From Bryobacteraceae bacterium (GTDB lineage Bacteria > Acidobacteriota > Terriglobia > Bryobacterales > Bryobacteraceae): a stretch of DNA of 64,000 bases. The stretch is from positions 443,757 to 507,756 of the forward strand of contig JANWVY010000001.1 of the NCBI GenBank assembly GCA_025056455.1, given 5' to 3'. Shown piece by piece: positions 8,374-15,636 of the stretch (its first letter is position 1; every line of letters begins with the position of its first letter). A program made the translations under genes and the position numbers. Under the pieces are notes generated by a model. The model saw only the letters and a list, made by a program, of their open reading frames with translations. It had not been told where the DNA came from and searched no databases.

Positions 8374-9558
8374 ATGCTGAAAGTCAAGGACAAACGGGGA
8401 AAGAAAACCATCAGTGCGCTCGATCGCGGCTTGCTGATCCTGGAGACTATTCAAAATTCCGTTCATCCGTTGAACATTCAAGAAATTGCTGCGCTCACCG
8501 GCTTGCAACGTTTGGCCGTTTATCGCTGTCTGAACACGCTTGAGCAGCGGTCCTACGTGAAACGCTCCGTGGACAAGCGCTATGTTGCGATGGTGAAAAG
8601 CGGGCGCCCATGCGTGGCCTACCTCGCTCCCTTAACTGGCAACCGCTTTCGGGACGCCTTGACCGGCTCCATTCGCGAGGCAGCGGCCGAGAGCAACTGT
8701 GACTTGCTGCTCATGAACAACCGCGAGGATGATGAGGAGACCATGATGGCCAACGCGACCGTGCTGTGCGAAAGAAAGCCCGATGTGGTCATGTTTTTTC
8801 AACCTCGCGAGCGATTGGGGCACCGGCTGGCAGATTTTCTGGCTCAAGCGGGACTGCGTTTTCTCACCATCGAACGCGCCATCCCGGGAGGCATTTATTT
8901 CGGAGCGAACAATTTTTTGGCGGGTCGCATGGCTGGGCAGGTCTTGGGCCAGCATGCCCGCCAAGTCTGGGGTGGACATTTTGACCGTGTTGTGCTGCTA
9001 GAGGATGTGAGCGGCCGGAGCAGTCTTCATGCCCGGATGGCCGGCATGCTGACCGGGCTCAGCGAGATTCTAGGCCACGTGCCTGAATCGAAAGTTGAGC
9101 ACGTGTATGCAGAAAGACAAACGGCTGCCTCGCGACAAGCCATGGCGCGCATTCTTGAGCAACTGCCCGCGAATGCACGCGTCCTGGTTCTGGCCTTTAA
9201 TGACTTGACTGCAGTTGGCGCCGCTCAGGCGGTGCGGGAAAGCGGGCGTAGCGGCGAAATCGCGATTGCTGGCCAGAATGCGTCCGAAGAAGGTCGCCGG
9301 GAATTGCGAATCCCGAATTCGCCTCTCATCGCGACGGTGGCTTATTTCCCCGAGCGATACGGGATGAAACTCCTCGCCTTGTGTCGCAGGTGGTTGAGCG
9401 GTCAACCCGTGCCACCCGCCGAGTATACGGATCACGTTGTAATTTCTGCTGAAAATGTGGACCGATATTATCCAGAGGAAGGATCCGTTTTTTCCCAATC
9501 CTCAGACTTGGGACGGGGCGAGGCGTCTTCGCCTACCGCTCCGCGGAACAGCCATTAG
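8374..9558 (+). CDS. Transcriptional regulator: IclR-type winged HTH fused to a LacI/periplasmic-binding-type sugar domain
   Basis: 394-residue cytoplasmic DNA-binding protein. Residues about 13-65 (SALDRGLLILETI, IQEIAALTGLQRLAVYRCL, LEQRSYVKRS) match the IclR N-terminal winged helix. The remainder does not look like an IclR effector domain: from about residue 78 (VAYLAPLTGNRFRDAL) to about 375 it follows the two-lobed periplasmic-binding fold of LacI regulators and ribose-type binding proteins, including LVLAFNDLTAVGAAQAV. It probably senses a sugar released by the rhamnosidase locus and represses the divergent receptor operon and itself through the palindrome at 8317-8335. The C-terminal ~25 residues are low in structure. 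No ribosome-binding site precedes the ATG. The domain combination is seen directly; the ligand is unknown. Confidence 0.82.
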   Translation: MLKVKDKRGKKTISALDRGLLILETIQNSVHPLNIQEIAALTGLQRLAVYRCLNTLEQRSYVKRSVDKRYVAMVKSGRPCVAYLAPLTGNRFRDALTGSIREAAAESNCDLLLMNNREDDEETMMANATVLCERKPDVVMFFQPRERLGHRLADFLAQAGLRFLTIERAIPGGIYFGANNFLAGRMAGQVLGQHARQVWGGHFDRVVLLEDVSGRSSLHARMAGMLTGLSEILGHVPESKVEHVYAERQTAASRQAMARILEQLPANARVLVLAFNDLTAVGAAQAVRESGRSGEIAIAGQNASEEGRRELRIPNSPLIATVAYFPERYGMKLLALCRRWLSGQPVPPAEYTDHVVISAENVDRYYPEEGSVFSQSSDLGRGEASSPTAPRNSH

Positions 9559-9565
9559 GAAGCGC

Positions 9566-9642
9566 TGGTGGGCCTGTGCAGACTCGAACTGCAGACCTCT
9601 ACCGTGTCAAGGTAGCGCTCTAACCAACTGAGCTACAGGCCC
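9566..9642 (-). tRNA. tRNA-Val (anticodon GAC)
   Basis: The minus strand folds as a complete cloverleaf of 77 nt: acceptor GGGCCTG paired with CAGGCCC, D-arm GCTC/GAGC, anticodon stem CTACC/GGTAG around loop TTGACAC (anticodon GAC, reading GUC), and T-arm TGCAG-TTCGAGT-CTGCA. The 3' CCA is encoded (9566-9568) after discriminator A. It lies 7 bp beyond the stop of the convergent regulator gene. Confidence 0.97.
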
Positions 9643-9786
9643 GCACGCAAAGCATCAGGGTAACACACCTGGTAGGCTGCCAGCAGCGGGCCCCTGACTT
9701 TCGCTCGGCCAGCCCTTGGGACTCGGCCTTGAATGGCACACCGGTCGCAAACCCAAGCCCCAAGCAATCAGGCTTCGGGCGGCGCC

Positions 9787-11589
9787 CTAGTTCATCTCCT
9801 CTTTGCCTACATAAAGCTCGCTAATGATGCTTTGAAAATTTTCCATTACTTTGCCCCGGCGCACCTTCATCGTTGCCGTGAGTTCGCCATGCTCGATGGA
9901 AAGCTCACGTTCAAGGATGCGGAACTTCCGGATCTGTTCAAAAGCCGCCAGCTGCTTGTTAGCTTTCTGCACCGCGCGTTTCACTTCGGCCTGCACCGGC
10001 TCAGCTGTTACTAGCTCGGACATCGGCCGGCCCTTATGCCCTTCCATGCCCTTCAGGGACTCTGCCGCGGCCACGTTGATCGTAAACAGGGCAGAAACAT
10101 AGGGCCGTTTATCGCCAATCAAGACGATTTGGTTGAAGATCGGCTCCATTTTGAGCAAATTTTCAAGGCGCGAGGGGTACACCTTCTTACCGTTCGAGGA
10201 AACAATCATTTCCTTCTTTCGCCCGGTGATGTAGAAATAACCTTCCGCGTCGACCTCAGCCAAATCGCCCGTATGAAGCCACCCATCGCGCAAAACCTGC
10301 GCCGTTGTGTCGGGATCCTTGTAGTAACCGGCGAAGATGGTGGGCCCGCCCAAACACAACTCGCCGTCTTCCGTAAACTTGTACAGCACTCCGGGTAACA
10401 TCTTGCCGATCGACCCTGGCTTGGGAGCATGGACCGGATTGAGCGTGGTAATTCCTCCTTCGGTCAAGCCGTAGCCTTCAATCAACGGCATGCCGATGGC
10501 TTCATAGAACTGAGCGAGGTCCTTGCCCAGCGGCGCAGCGCCGGAAACAGCTAAACGCATTCGGCCCCCGAAGCGGGAGCGCAGTTTTTGAAAGACCACT
10601 TTGTCGGCCAGGGTGAGCATTCTCGCCATCCACGCCGGGACTGGCTTGCCTTCCCGGCGTAGCTGGGCGGCCTTCAGACCGAGCCCCAGGGCTCCCCAGA
10701 AAACCCGTCGCATCGCTGGACCGCGCTTGCGAATCTCGGTACAAACGCTCGAATAAATTCTCTCCCACACCCGTGGCGGCGCAAGGAAAAAAGTCGGGCG
10801 GACGTTTTGCATTTCGTGCGGCAAGCGCGCCAGACCTTCTGAAAACCACGTTGGAACCCCGCAGCGTACGCTCAACAATTCCACACCGATACGCTGCGCA
10901 ATGTGCGCGCTTGGTAGAAACGCGAGAATCACGTCCTCGGGCCCCAAGTCGATCACCTTGGGCCCCATTTCGATGTTTTCAACCAACGCGCCATGTCGCA
11001 CAAGACCCATCTTGGGCTCTCCGGTGGCACCCGAGGTGAGATAGAGAATCGCGTAATCCTCCGGTTTGACTTGCGCATGCATCCGGTCGAAAGCGGTGGG
11101 GTCCGCAGCGAGCTCTTGCTGGCCCAGCCGGCGTAGCTCACCCAGGCCCATCACTCCGCTGACCTCGCCAGTTAGGAGGATCCACCGCACCGCTAAGTCG
11201 CCAGCACCCGCATTCATGAGCGCGGAGAAAGTTTTGGGCGTATCGACAAACACCAGCTTGGCGTCGCAGGATCGCAGCGTTTTGACGTGTTCCGCAGGCG
11301 GATAGCTCGTATAAAGGGCGGCGGCAATTGCCCCCGCGCCCATGATCCCGAAATCCGCCAAGTAGAACTCCGCCCTCGTCTCTGCATCCACGGCGACGAT
11401 GTCGCCACGCTCGATTCCGAGTTTGCGTAAACCAACTGCGATTTCGCGCGAGGCATGGCAAAATTGAGTCCAGCTGTAGGTGAGATAGCTTGGACCAGAT
11501 GCGGCGCCGGTGGGCTGGTGCAAGGCCGGGGCATCGCCAAAACGCGAGGCGGCCTGTTCCAGAAGCGTGAATACATTGGGGGGAGTCAT
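9787..11589 (-). CDS. AMP-forming long-chain acyl-CoA synthetase
   Basis: 600-residue adenylate-forming enzyme that activates fatty acids to acyl-CoA with ATP. The phosphate-binding loop is LYLTSGATGEPKMG, a variant of the usual TSGTTGxPKG; the A5-like motif is EGYGLTEGG; the hinge region has WLHTGDLAEVDAEGYFYITGRKKEMIVSS, here quoted only to mark TGD and GRKKE; and the C-terminal motif is GELTATMKVRR. Length and order fit FadD15-type synthetases. An ATG at 11589 is taken as start rather than the TTG one codon upstream. It stands alone between tRNA-Val and the divergent msrQ, so context says little. Function is confident; chain-length preference is not visible. Confidence 0.9.
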   Translation of the reverse strand: MTPPNVFTLLEQAASRFGDAPALHQPTGAASGPSYLTYSWTQFCHASREIAVGLRKLGIERGDIVAVDAETRAEFYLADFGIMGAGAIAAALYTSYPPAEHVKTLRSCDAKLVFVDTPKTFSALMNAGAGDLAVRWILLTGEVSGVMGLGELRRLGQQELAADPTAFDRMHAQVKPEDYAILYLTSGATGEPKMGLVRHGALVENIEMGPKVIDLGPEDVILAFLPSAHIAQRIGVELLSVRCGVPTWFSEGLARLPHEMQNVRPTFFLAPPRVWERIYSSVCTEIRKRGPAMRRVFWGALGLGLKAAQLRREGKPVPAWMARMLTLADKVVFQKLRSRFGGRMRLAVSGAAPLGKDLAQFYEAIGMPLIEGYGLTEGGITTLNPVHAPKPGSIGKMLPGVLYKFTEDGELCLGGPTIFAGYYKDPDTTAQVLRDGWLHTGDLAEVDAEGYFYITGRKKEMIVSSNGKKVYPSRLENLLKMEPIFNQIVLIGDKRPYVSALFTINVAAAESLKGMEGHKGRPMSELVTAEPVQAEVKRAVQKANKQLAAFEQIRKFRILERELSIEHGELTATMKVRRGKVMENFQSIISELYVGKEEMN

Positions 11590-11778
11590 CAACGGTATCG
11601 TATCAATCTCGAGTTACTTTTCGATTTCGCAGTTTGCAGTTGTGTTTCTGACACGCCATCAGAACCGCCGGCATCTACAGCAACAGGAGAAATTCGCGGT
11701 TCGCAGGGGGTTGGCTCTTGCTCTGCGGCGCGCCCGGCCCGCGCAGCGGGCCGTAACCAGCAGAAAACCCTGAAAGCG

Positions 11779-12402
11779 ATGAACCGTTTTTGGCGTAGCA
11801 AGTGGACCTTTCGCCTGCTTTGGCTAGCCTCCGCGTCGCCCTTTGCTTGGCTGGTTTGGCGCTGGTACTGGCGCGATCTTGGAGTGAATCCTCTCGAGTA
11901 TGTTGCGCGATATACGGGTAGCTGGGCGCTGCGCTTTCTGCTGCTCACGCTCGCCATTACGCCCTTGCGTTTGATCCCCGGACTGTCACCCTTAATCAAA
12001 TTCCGGCGCATGCTTGGCCTGTTTGCGTTTTTTTATGCGAGCCTCCATGCCTGGCACTATTTCGCCATCGACATTCAATGGAACCGCGAGATTCTGATCG
12101 AAGACCTGACAATCCGGCGTTTTTTCATTGCGGGGATGATTTCCCTCTTGCTGATGGTTCCGCTTGCGCTGACCTCTTTCGACCGGGCCATCCGTTGGAT
12201 GGGCGGTGAGCGATGGCGGAAGTTGCACCGGTTGGTTTACGCGAGCGCCATCGCCGCCTGTGCCCACTATCTCTGGCAAGGCAAAGCGGCGACGCCAACG
12301 CCACGCCTCTACGCCGCGCTGACCGCAGCGCTACTACTGACCCGGCTCGTTGTGTCGATTCGAACGCGCCGCTGGCCGCGGTTGAGAATAAGCCAAGGCT
12401 AG
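11779..12402 (+). CDS. msrQ: MsrQ-like haem-binding membrane protein (ferric-reductase-like fold)
   Basis: 207-residue inner-membrane haem b protein with about six hydrophobic segments. The family passes electrons from the quinone pool or flavin reductase to the periplasmic methionine sulfoxide reductase MsrP. Visible haem-ligand candidates are in FYASLHAWHYF and KLHRLVYASAIAACAHYLWQ. The arrangement RYTGSWALRFLLLTLAITPLR is typical of MsrQ/YedZ. The ATG at 11779 is chosen because it begins the homologous region; the frame is open further upstream but that stretch overlaps the divergent acyl-CoA synthetase. The usual partner MsrP is not upstream or downstream, so it must be elsewhere, or this protein serves another electron acceptor. 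Confidence 0.85.
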   Translation: MNRFWRSKWTFRLLWLASASPFAWLVWRWYWRDLGVNPLEYVARYTGSWALRFLLLTLAITPLRLIPGLSPLIKFRRMLGLFAFFYASLHAWHYFAIDIQWNREILIEDLTIRRFFIAGMISLLLMVPLALTSFDRAIRWMGGERWRKLHRLVYASAIAACAHYLWQGKAATPTPRLYAALTAALLLTRLVVSIRTRRWPRLRISQG

Positions 12403-12475
12403 CTGTTGCGTTGGATGGAATTGCAGCGGAATGGCCATCGCTGGTTGTTGTTATTCGCGCTGTGAGCCGCCTGCA

Positions 12476-13771
12476 TCACTCAAGCAACACGGCTGCACAG
12501 GTCTCGATGTTGTCAATTTCAACTCCCGTGCCCTCCGGCGTCTCGTAGGTGGATAATTTCGCCGGGGCGCGCCCCGGAGCATATAGCGTCGCGCGGCGAT
12601 ATTTCCCCTGCACAAAGGCGGTAATGGACTCGACCGGATAATCGGTGTAATTTACCAGGTGCAGCACAGCCTGCTTGCCGTCGGGACGAAACTGGAGGTA
12701 AGACAACGCGCCGCTCACATTAAACAGCCGCGCCGCGAAATTCCTCCGGTTGACAGCGCTGTGTAACTCTGGCCAGATAGCTTCGATCGCTTTGTAATGT
12801 TCGCGATCAAAGGTGAACCGCCCCTCTTCGGGTAACGGCATCTTCCACCCCTTGGGACCAGAAACGACCCGGCCTCCTGACTGTGCGAAGCGGGCGATCA
12901 GCTCTTGCTGCTCTTGGGTGTAAGCCTGCGGGTTCAAAACAATGGCCACCTTGGCGTCCCGCAGCACGTCGGCTTTTAACGATCGAGAGGGAATTGCGCG
13001 CACCGGCGTATTCATGACAGCGAGCATGTCCATGAGATTGCCACTCACTAGCGCCCCCGAGTCGACATCTTGAAGCAGCGCAAGCTGGCTCCAAGTAGGC
13101 CAGTCCCGCCACTCTTTGTGTTCCTCGTAGAAACGTAGATGTTGCTGCATGCGGTCCCAGTCGGCCAGCGTGCCCGCGTCTCTTTGCCGCCACCGCGCTA
13201 AAAACTTTTCGTCCCAGCTCACAACCCAGCGCGCACCCACGGCCGCAGCGTCGGCAATGGCCTGGAGGTAGTTCACACCAGTGATCTCCCGGTGGGCCGG
13301 AGGTGAATTCGCAATCCAGATCACGGATTTCGTCGCCGAGCGCAGAAATCGCAGCACGCCCGTATTGGTGTGAATCCAAGCCCCACCCGTGGGATGCGAT
13401 TTGTCCTCGCCGTGAGAAATTTCGATTCCCGGCCAGACGCCCTGCCGGGTGCCAGCAATCGGGTCCTCCAACTGAATCGCCCGCCGCTCGCCCAGTACGA
13501 TGACCGGTTTGGATGTTTTGGGACGGGCCTGCGGATCAGACACCACATAGCCGTCCATCGTCGCATCCGGCACGCTATCTGCTGCGAGCTCTTGCAGCAG
13601 GCGGATTTGGCGCTCCGCAGCTTGCTTTCGGAAGGCGGGTGTCGCTTCACGAACCAGCAGACAGTTGATGGGCGAACCGTCTAATAGTTGCAGGCTTTCC
13701 GGGTCGCGATAGGGCCAGCGCGCCGGCACGCAATCGCTGAACGTTACCGCAAGAGCAAGTGCAAATAGCAT
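12476..13771 (-). CDS. Secreted protein of unknown function, paralogue A (amidotransferase-like fold)
   Basis: 431 residues with a short signal peptide (MLFALALAVTFSDCVPARW). It aligns along its whole length with the gene just upstream: shared blocks include GVWPGI, YLQAIADAA, GARWVVS, SGALVSGNLMDM/SGALLSGSVLDM, GPKGWKMP/GPPGWKMP, LHLVNY and YPVE. The middle third (VAIVLNPQAYTQEQQELIARFAQSGG) resembles the inactive glutamine-amidotransferase-like domain that follows the barrel of some beta-galactosidases, and the C-terminal part looks like a beta-sandwich. No catalytic residues can be assigned. The ATG is 3 bp after the upstream stop, and its Shine-Dalgarno (CAGGAG) lies within the last codons of that gene, so the two are translationally coupled. 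Possibly a carbohydrate-active accessory protein; the function is unknown. Confidence 0.8.
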   Translation of the reverse strand: MLFALALAVTFSDCVPARWPYRDPESLQLLDGSPINCLLVREATPAFRKQAAERQIRLLQELAADSVPDATMDGYVVSDPQARPKTSKPVIVLGERRAIQLEDPIAGTRQGVWPGIEISHGEDKSHPTGGAWIHTNTGVLRFLRSATKSVIWIANSPPAHREITGVNYLQAIADAAAVGARWVVSWDEKFLARWRQRDAGTLADWDRMQQHLRFYEEHKEWRDWPTWSQLALLQDVDSGALVSGNLMDMLAVMNTPVRAIPSRSLKADVLRDAKVAIVLNPQAYTQEQQELIARFAQSGGRVVSGPKGWKMPLPEEGRFTFDREHYKAIEAIWPELHSAVNRRNFAARLFNVSGALSYLQFRPDGKQAVLHLVNYTDYPVESITAFVQGKYRRATLYAPGRAPAKLSTYETPEGTGVEIDNIETCAAVLLE

Positions 13772-13774
13772 GTT

Positions 13775-15151
13775 TCACTCCTGTTCGAGGATCACCAGCG
13801 CTGCTGTCGGGACGAGGTCAATATCTAAACCGGTGGCGGCCCCGTCATCGACCTCATAGGTGGTGAGCTCCTTTCGTGGAGCCTCGGGCAGGTCGATGTA
13901 GGCCCGCTTGAACCGGCCCCGTACATGGGCAGTGACGTTCTCCACTGGATATCCGGAGTAGTTGACCAAATGGAGGGCAGCGCGCTTGCCATCCTCGGTC
14001 ATTTGAAAATACGACAGCATACTAGAGACGTTGAACAGGCGAACCCCTAAATTCTGCCGCCCGATGAGCGCGTTCAGTTCTTTCCAGATTTGATCGAGCT
14101 TGTCGACGTCCTGCTGGTCGAGCGTCAACCCGTTCTGGCTGGTGGAGGGCATTTTCCAGCCTGGCGGACCGTTCAGCACCGTTCCGCCTTTCCGCGCAAA
14201 GCGTGCAAGAACTTCGCGCTGGTCGCTGGCCAGAGCTGCCGGATCCAGGTTGATGGCCATTCGGGCAAAGCGCAGAGCTTCGTCGTTGAGGCGCGCCGGT
14301 GGAACAGGCAGCACGGGCGCGTGCTTGACAGCGATCATGTCGAGCACGCTGCCTGAAAGCAAGGCTCCGCTCGACGCGTCTTGTATCACAGCAAGTTGGG
14401 TGCGTGGGGGTAAACCTCGCCACTGCTTGTGTCTCTCATAAAAGGCCAAGTAGGCGTGGATCCGCCCCCAGTCCTTGAGCGCTGGACCGTCACCCGCCAA
14501 CAAACGCCGCCAGAATTCCCGGTCCAGAGAGACCACCCATCGCGCACCGAGCATCGCCGCGTCCGCAATGGCTTGGAGGTAACGATCCACGGGGATCACT
14601 TGCCCATCGGGCGGCAAGTTCGCCATCCAGAAAGGGCCCGAACGCATCGCTTGCACAAAACGCAAGAACCCCCCGTTGGTGTCAATCCAAGGCGCGCCGC
14701 TCGGGGCGGCCTCGGCTTTCTGCTGTTCGTCGACTGCTCGGATGCCCGGCCAAACCCCTTCATAAGTTCCCGCAATCTCGTCTTGCCAGAGAATCTGCGA
14801 GCGGCGGCTCAGGGCAATCAATGCCAACTGGTGGCTAGCTGCCGCCGCGCGAGCGACCTGGACTTCGGCTGGAGAAAACGCTCCTTCTAGAACGACGCCC
14901 GCCAGCCCGCACTGCTTTGCCTCCCGCAGCCGCGCTTGCACCTCATCAGCAGAACGTAGCACTCCGAGCAGGATCACGTTCTGCTGCTTGGCTTGGGAAG
15001 TCAGTTCCGGCGACCAATGAACCCGCTCAATAAGCAAGCAATTCACCGGCGTTTGTTCAAGCAGCTTCAGCGCAGCCGGATCGGCTACCGGCCAGCGCAT
15101 CGGAACCCAATCGGCCAGGCCTGCCATGAGGAAAAGTGCGGCGTGCACCAT
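13775..15151 (-). CDS. Secreted protein of unknown function, paralogue B (amidotransferase-like fold)
   Basis: 458 residues. The ATG at 15151 (MVHAALFLMAGLADWVPMRW) is preferred over an in-frame GTG at 15169 because it aligns with the start of paralogue A and opens directly into a signal peptide. Compared with A it has an extra segment of about 30 residues near positions 65-100. Conserved blocks are the same: GVWPGI, YLQAIADAAMLGARWVVS, a GATase-like middle (MAINLDPAALASDQREVLARF), LHLVNYSGYPVE, and a final beta-rich tail ending in LVPTAALVILEQE. It is the first gene of the pair. With the coiled-coil gene it forms a minus-strand group divergent from a TonB receptor, which suggests both belong to the same nutrient locus. 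No known function can be assigned. Confidence 0.8.
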   Translation of the reverse strand: MVHAALFLMAGLADWVPMRWPVADPAALKLLEQTPVNCLLIERVHWSPELTSQAKQQNVILLGVLRSADEVQARLREAKQCGLAGVVLEGAFSPAEVQVARAAAASHQLALIALSRRSQILWQDEIAGTYEGVWPGIRAVDEQQKAEAAPSGAPWIDTNGGFLRFVQAMRSGPFWMANLPPDGQVIPVDRYLQAIADAAMLGARWVVSLDREFWRRLLAGDGPALKDWGRIHAYLAFYERHKQWRGLPPRTQLAVIQDASSGALLSGSVLDMIAVKHAPVLPVPPARLNDEALRFARMAINLDPAALASDQREVLARFARKGGTVLNGPPGWKMPSTSQNGLTLDQQDVDKLDQIWKELNALIGRQNLGVRLFNVSSMLSYFQMTEDGKRAALHLVNYSGYPVENVTAHVRGRFKRAYIDLPEAPRKELTTYEVDDGAATGLDIDLVPTAALVILEQE

Positions 15152-15187
15152 CACTTCGTATCGTCGCACGCGGAAGCGAAAGTCGGC

Positions 15188-15448
15188 TTAAGGACTCGTA
15201 GGAGCACGTTCCGTCCCGAAACCTTCCACATGCGCGTGGACGTCGTCAACCACATCCGCTAGCTCGTCGAGCGAAGCTAAAATCTCCCGATTCGACTCGT
15301 TGTGTTGCCGCAACAACGCCTCAATCGAACGCAGAACTGCCACTTCTTGCGCCGCCTGCTGGCTTTGGCTCCAGTGAATCACCCACTGCGATAGCAAAAT
15401 ACCCACGAGCAGTCCGACGGTAGCGATCCTCCACCACTGATCCTTCAT
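15188..15448 (-). CDS. Small membrane-anchored coiled-coil protein
   Basis: 86 residues: one N-terminal transmembrane segment (about 8-26, ATVGLLVGILLSQWVIHW) followed by a predicted periplasmic coiled coil rich in Gln, Glu and Leu (AAQEVAVLRSIEALLRQHNE, ASLDELADVVDDVHAHVE) and a short loose tail. It lies 36 bp upstream of paralogue B on the same strand. No enzyme motif is present. Possibly a scaffold or regulator for the neighbouring secreted proteins; not recognised as a named family. Confidence 0.55.
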   Translation of the reverse strand: MKDQWWRIATVGLLVGILLSQWVIHWSQSQQAAQEVAVLRSIEALLRQHNESNREILASLDELADVVDDVHAHVEGFGTERAPTSP

Positions 15449-15567
15449 CGGGCCGAGCGTAGCACGGCTGGCACCAGCGGTTGGGTCTTCCGTCTCAGCG
15501 AGGGTAGCAGCCGAAGCGAGCGCCCCCAGGCTCAGGGGAACAAGACTCGCGCCAAGCCAAACCGGGG

Positions 15568-15596
15568 TTTACGCCCTGCACGGAATATTCTAGAAT
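15568..15596 (+). promoter_or_regulatory. Candidate sigma70-like promoter of the second TonB receptor
   Basis: TTTACG (15568-15573) and TAGAAT (15591-15596) stand 17 bp apart, the optimal spacing. The predicted start site near 15603 leaves a leader of about 34 nt before the receptor ATG, and the palindrome at 15615-15626 lies in that leader. Confidence 0.5.
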
Positions 15597-15614
15597 GCCC
15601 CTGTTGGCTCTGAT

Positions 15615-15626
15615 CTAATCGATTAG
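15615..15626. promoter_or_regulatory. 12-bp palindrome with central CG, probable LacI-family operator
   Basis: CTAATCGATTAG is a perfect inverted repeat with the central CG step typical of LacI/GalR operators. It lies just downstream of the predicted transcription start of the receptor gene, a position that suits repression. A LacI-type regulator is encoded immediately after the receptor. Confidence 0.5.
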
Positions 15627-15636
15627 GGAAAATCTC

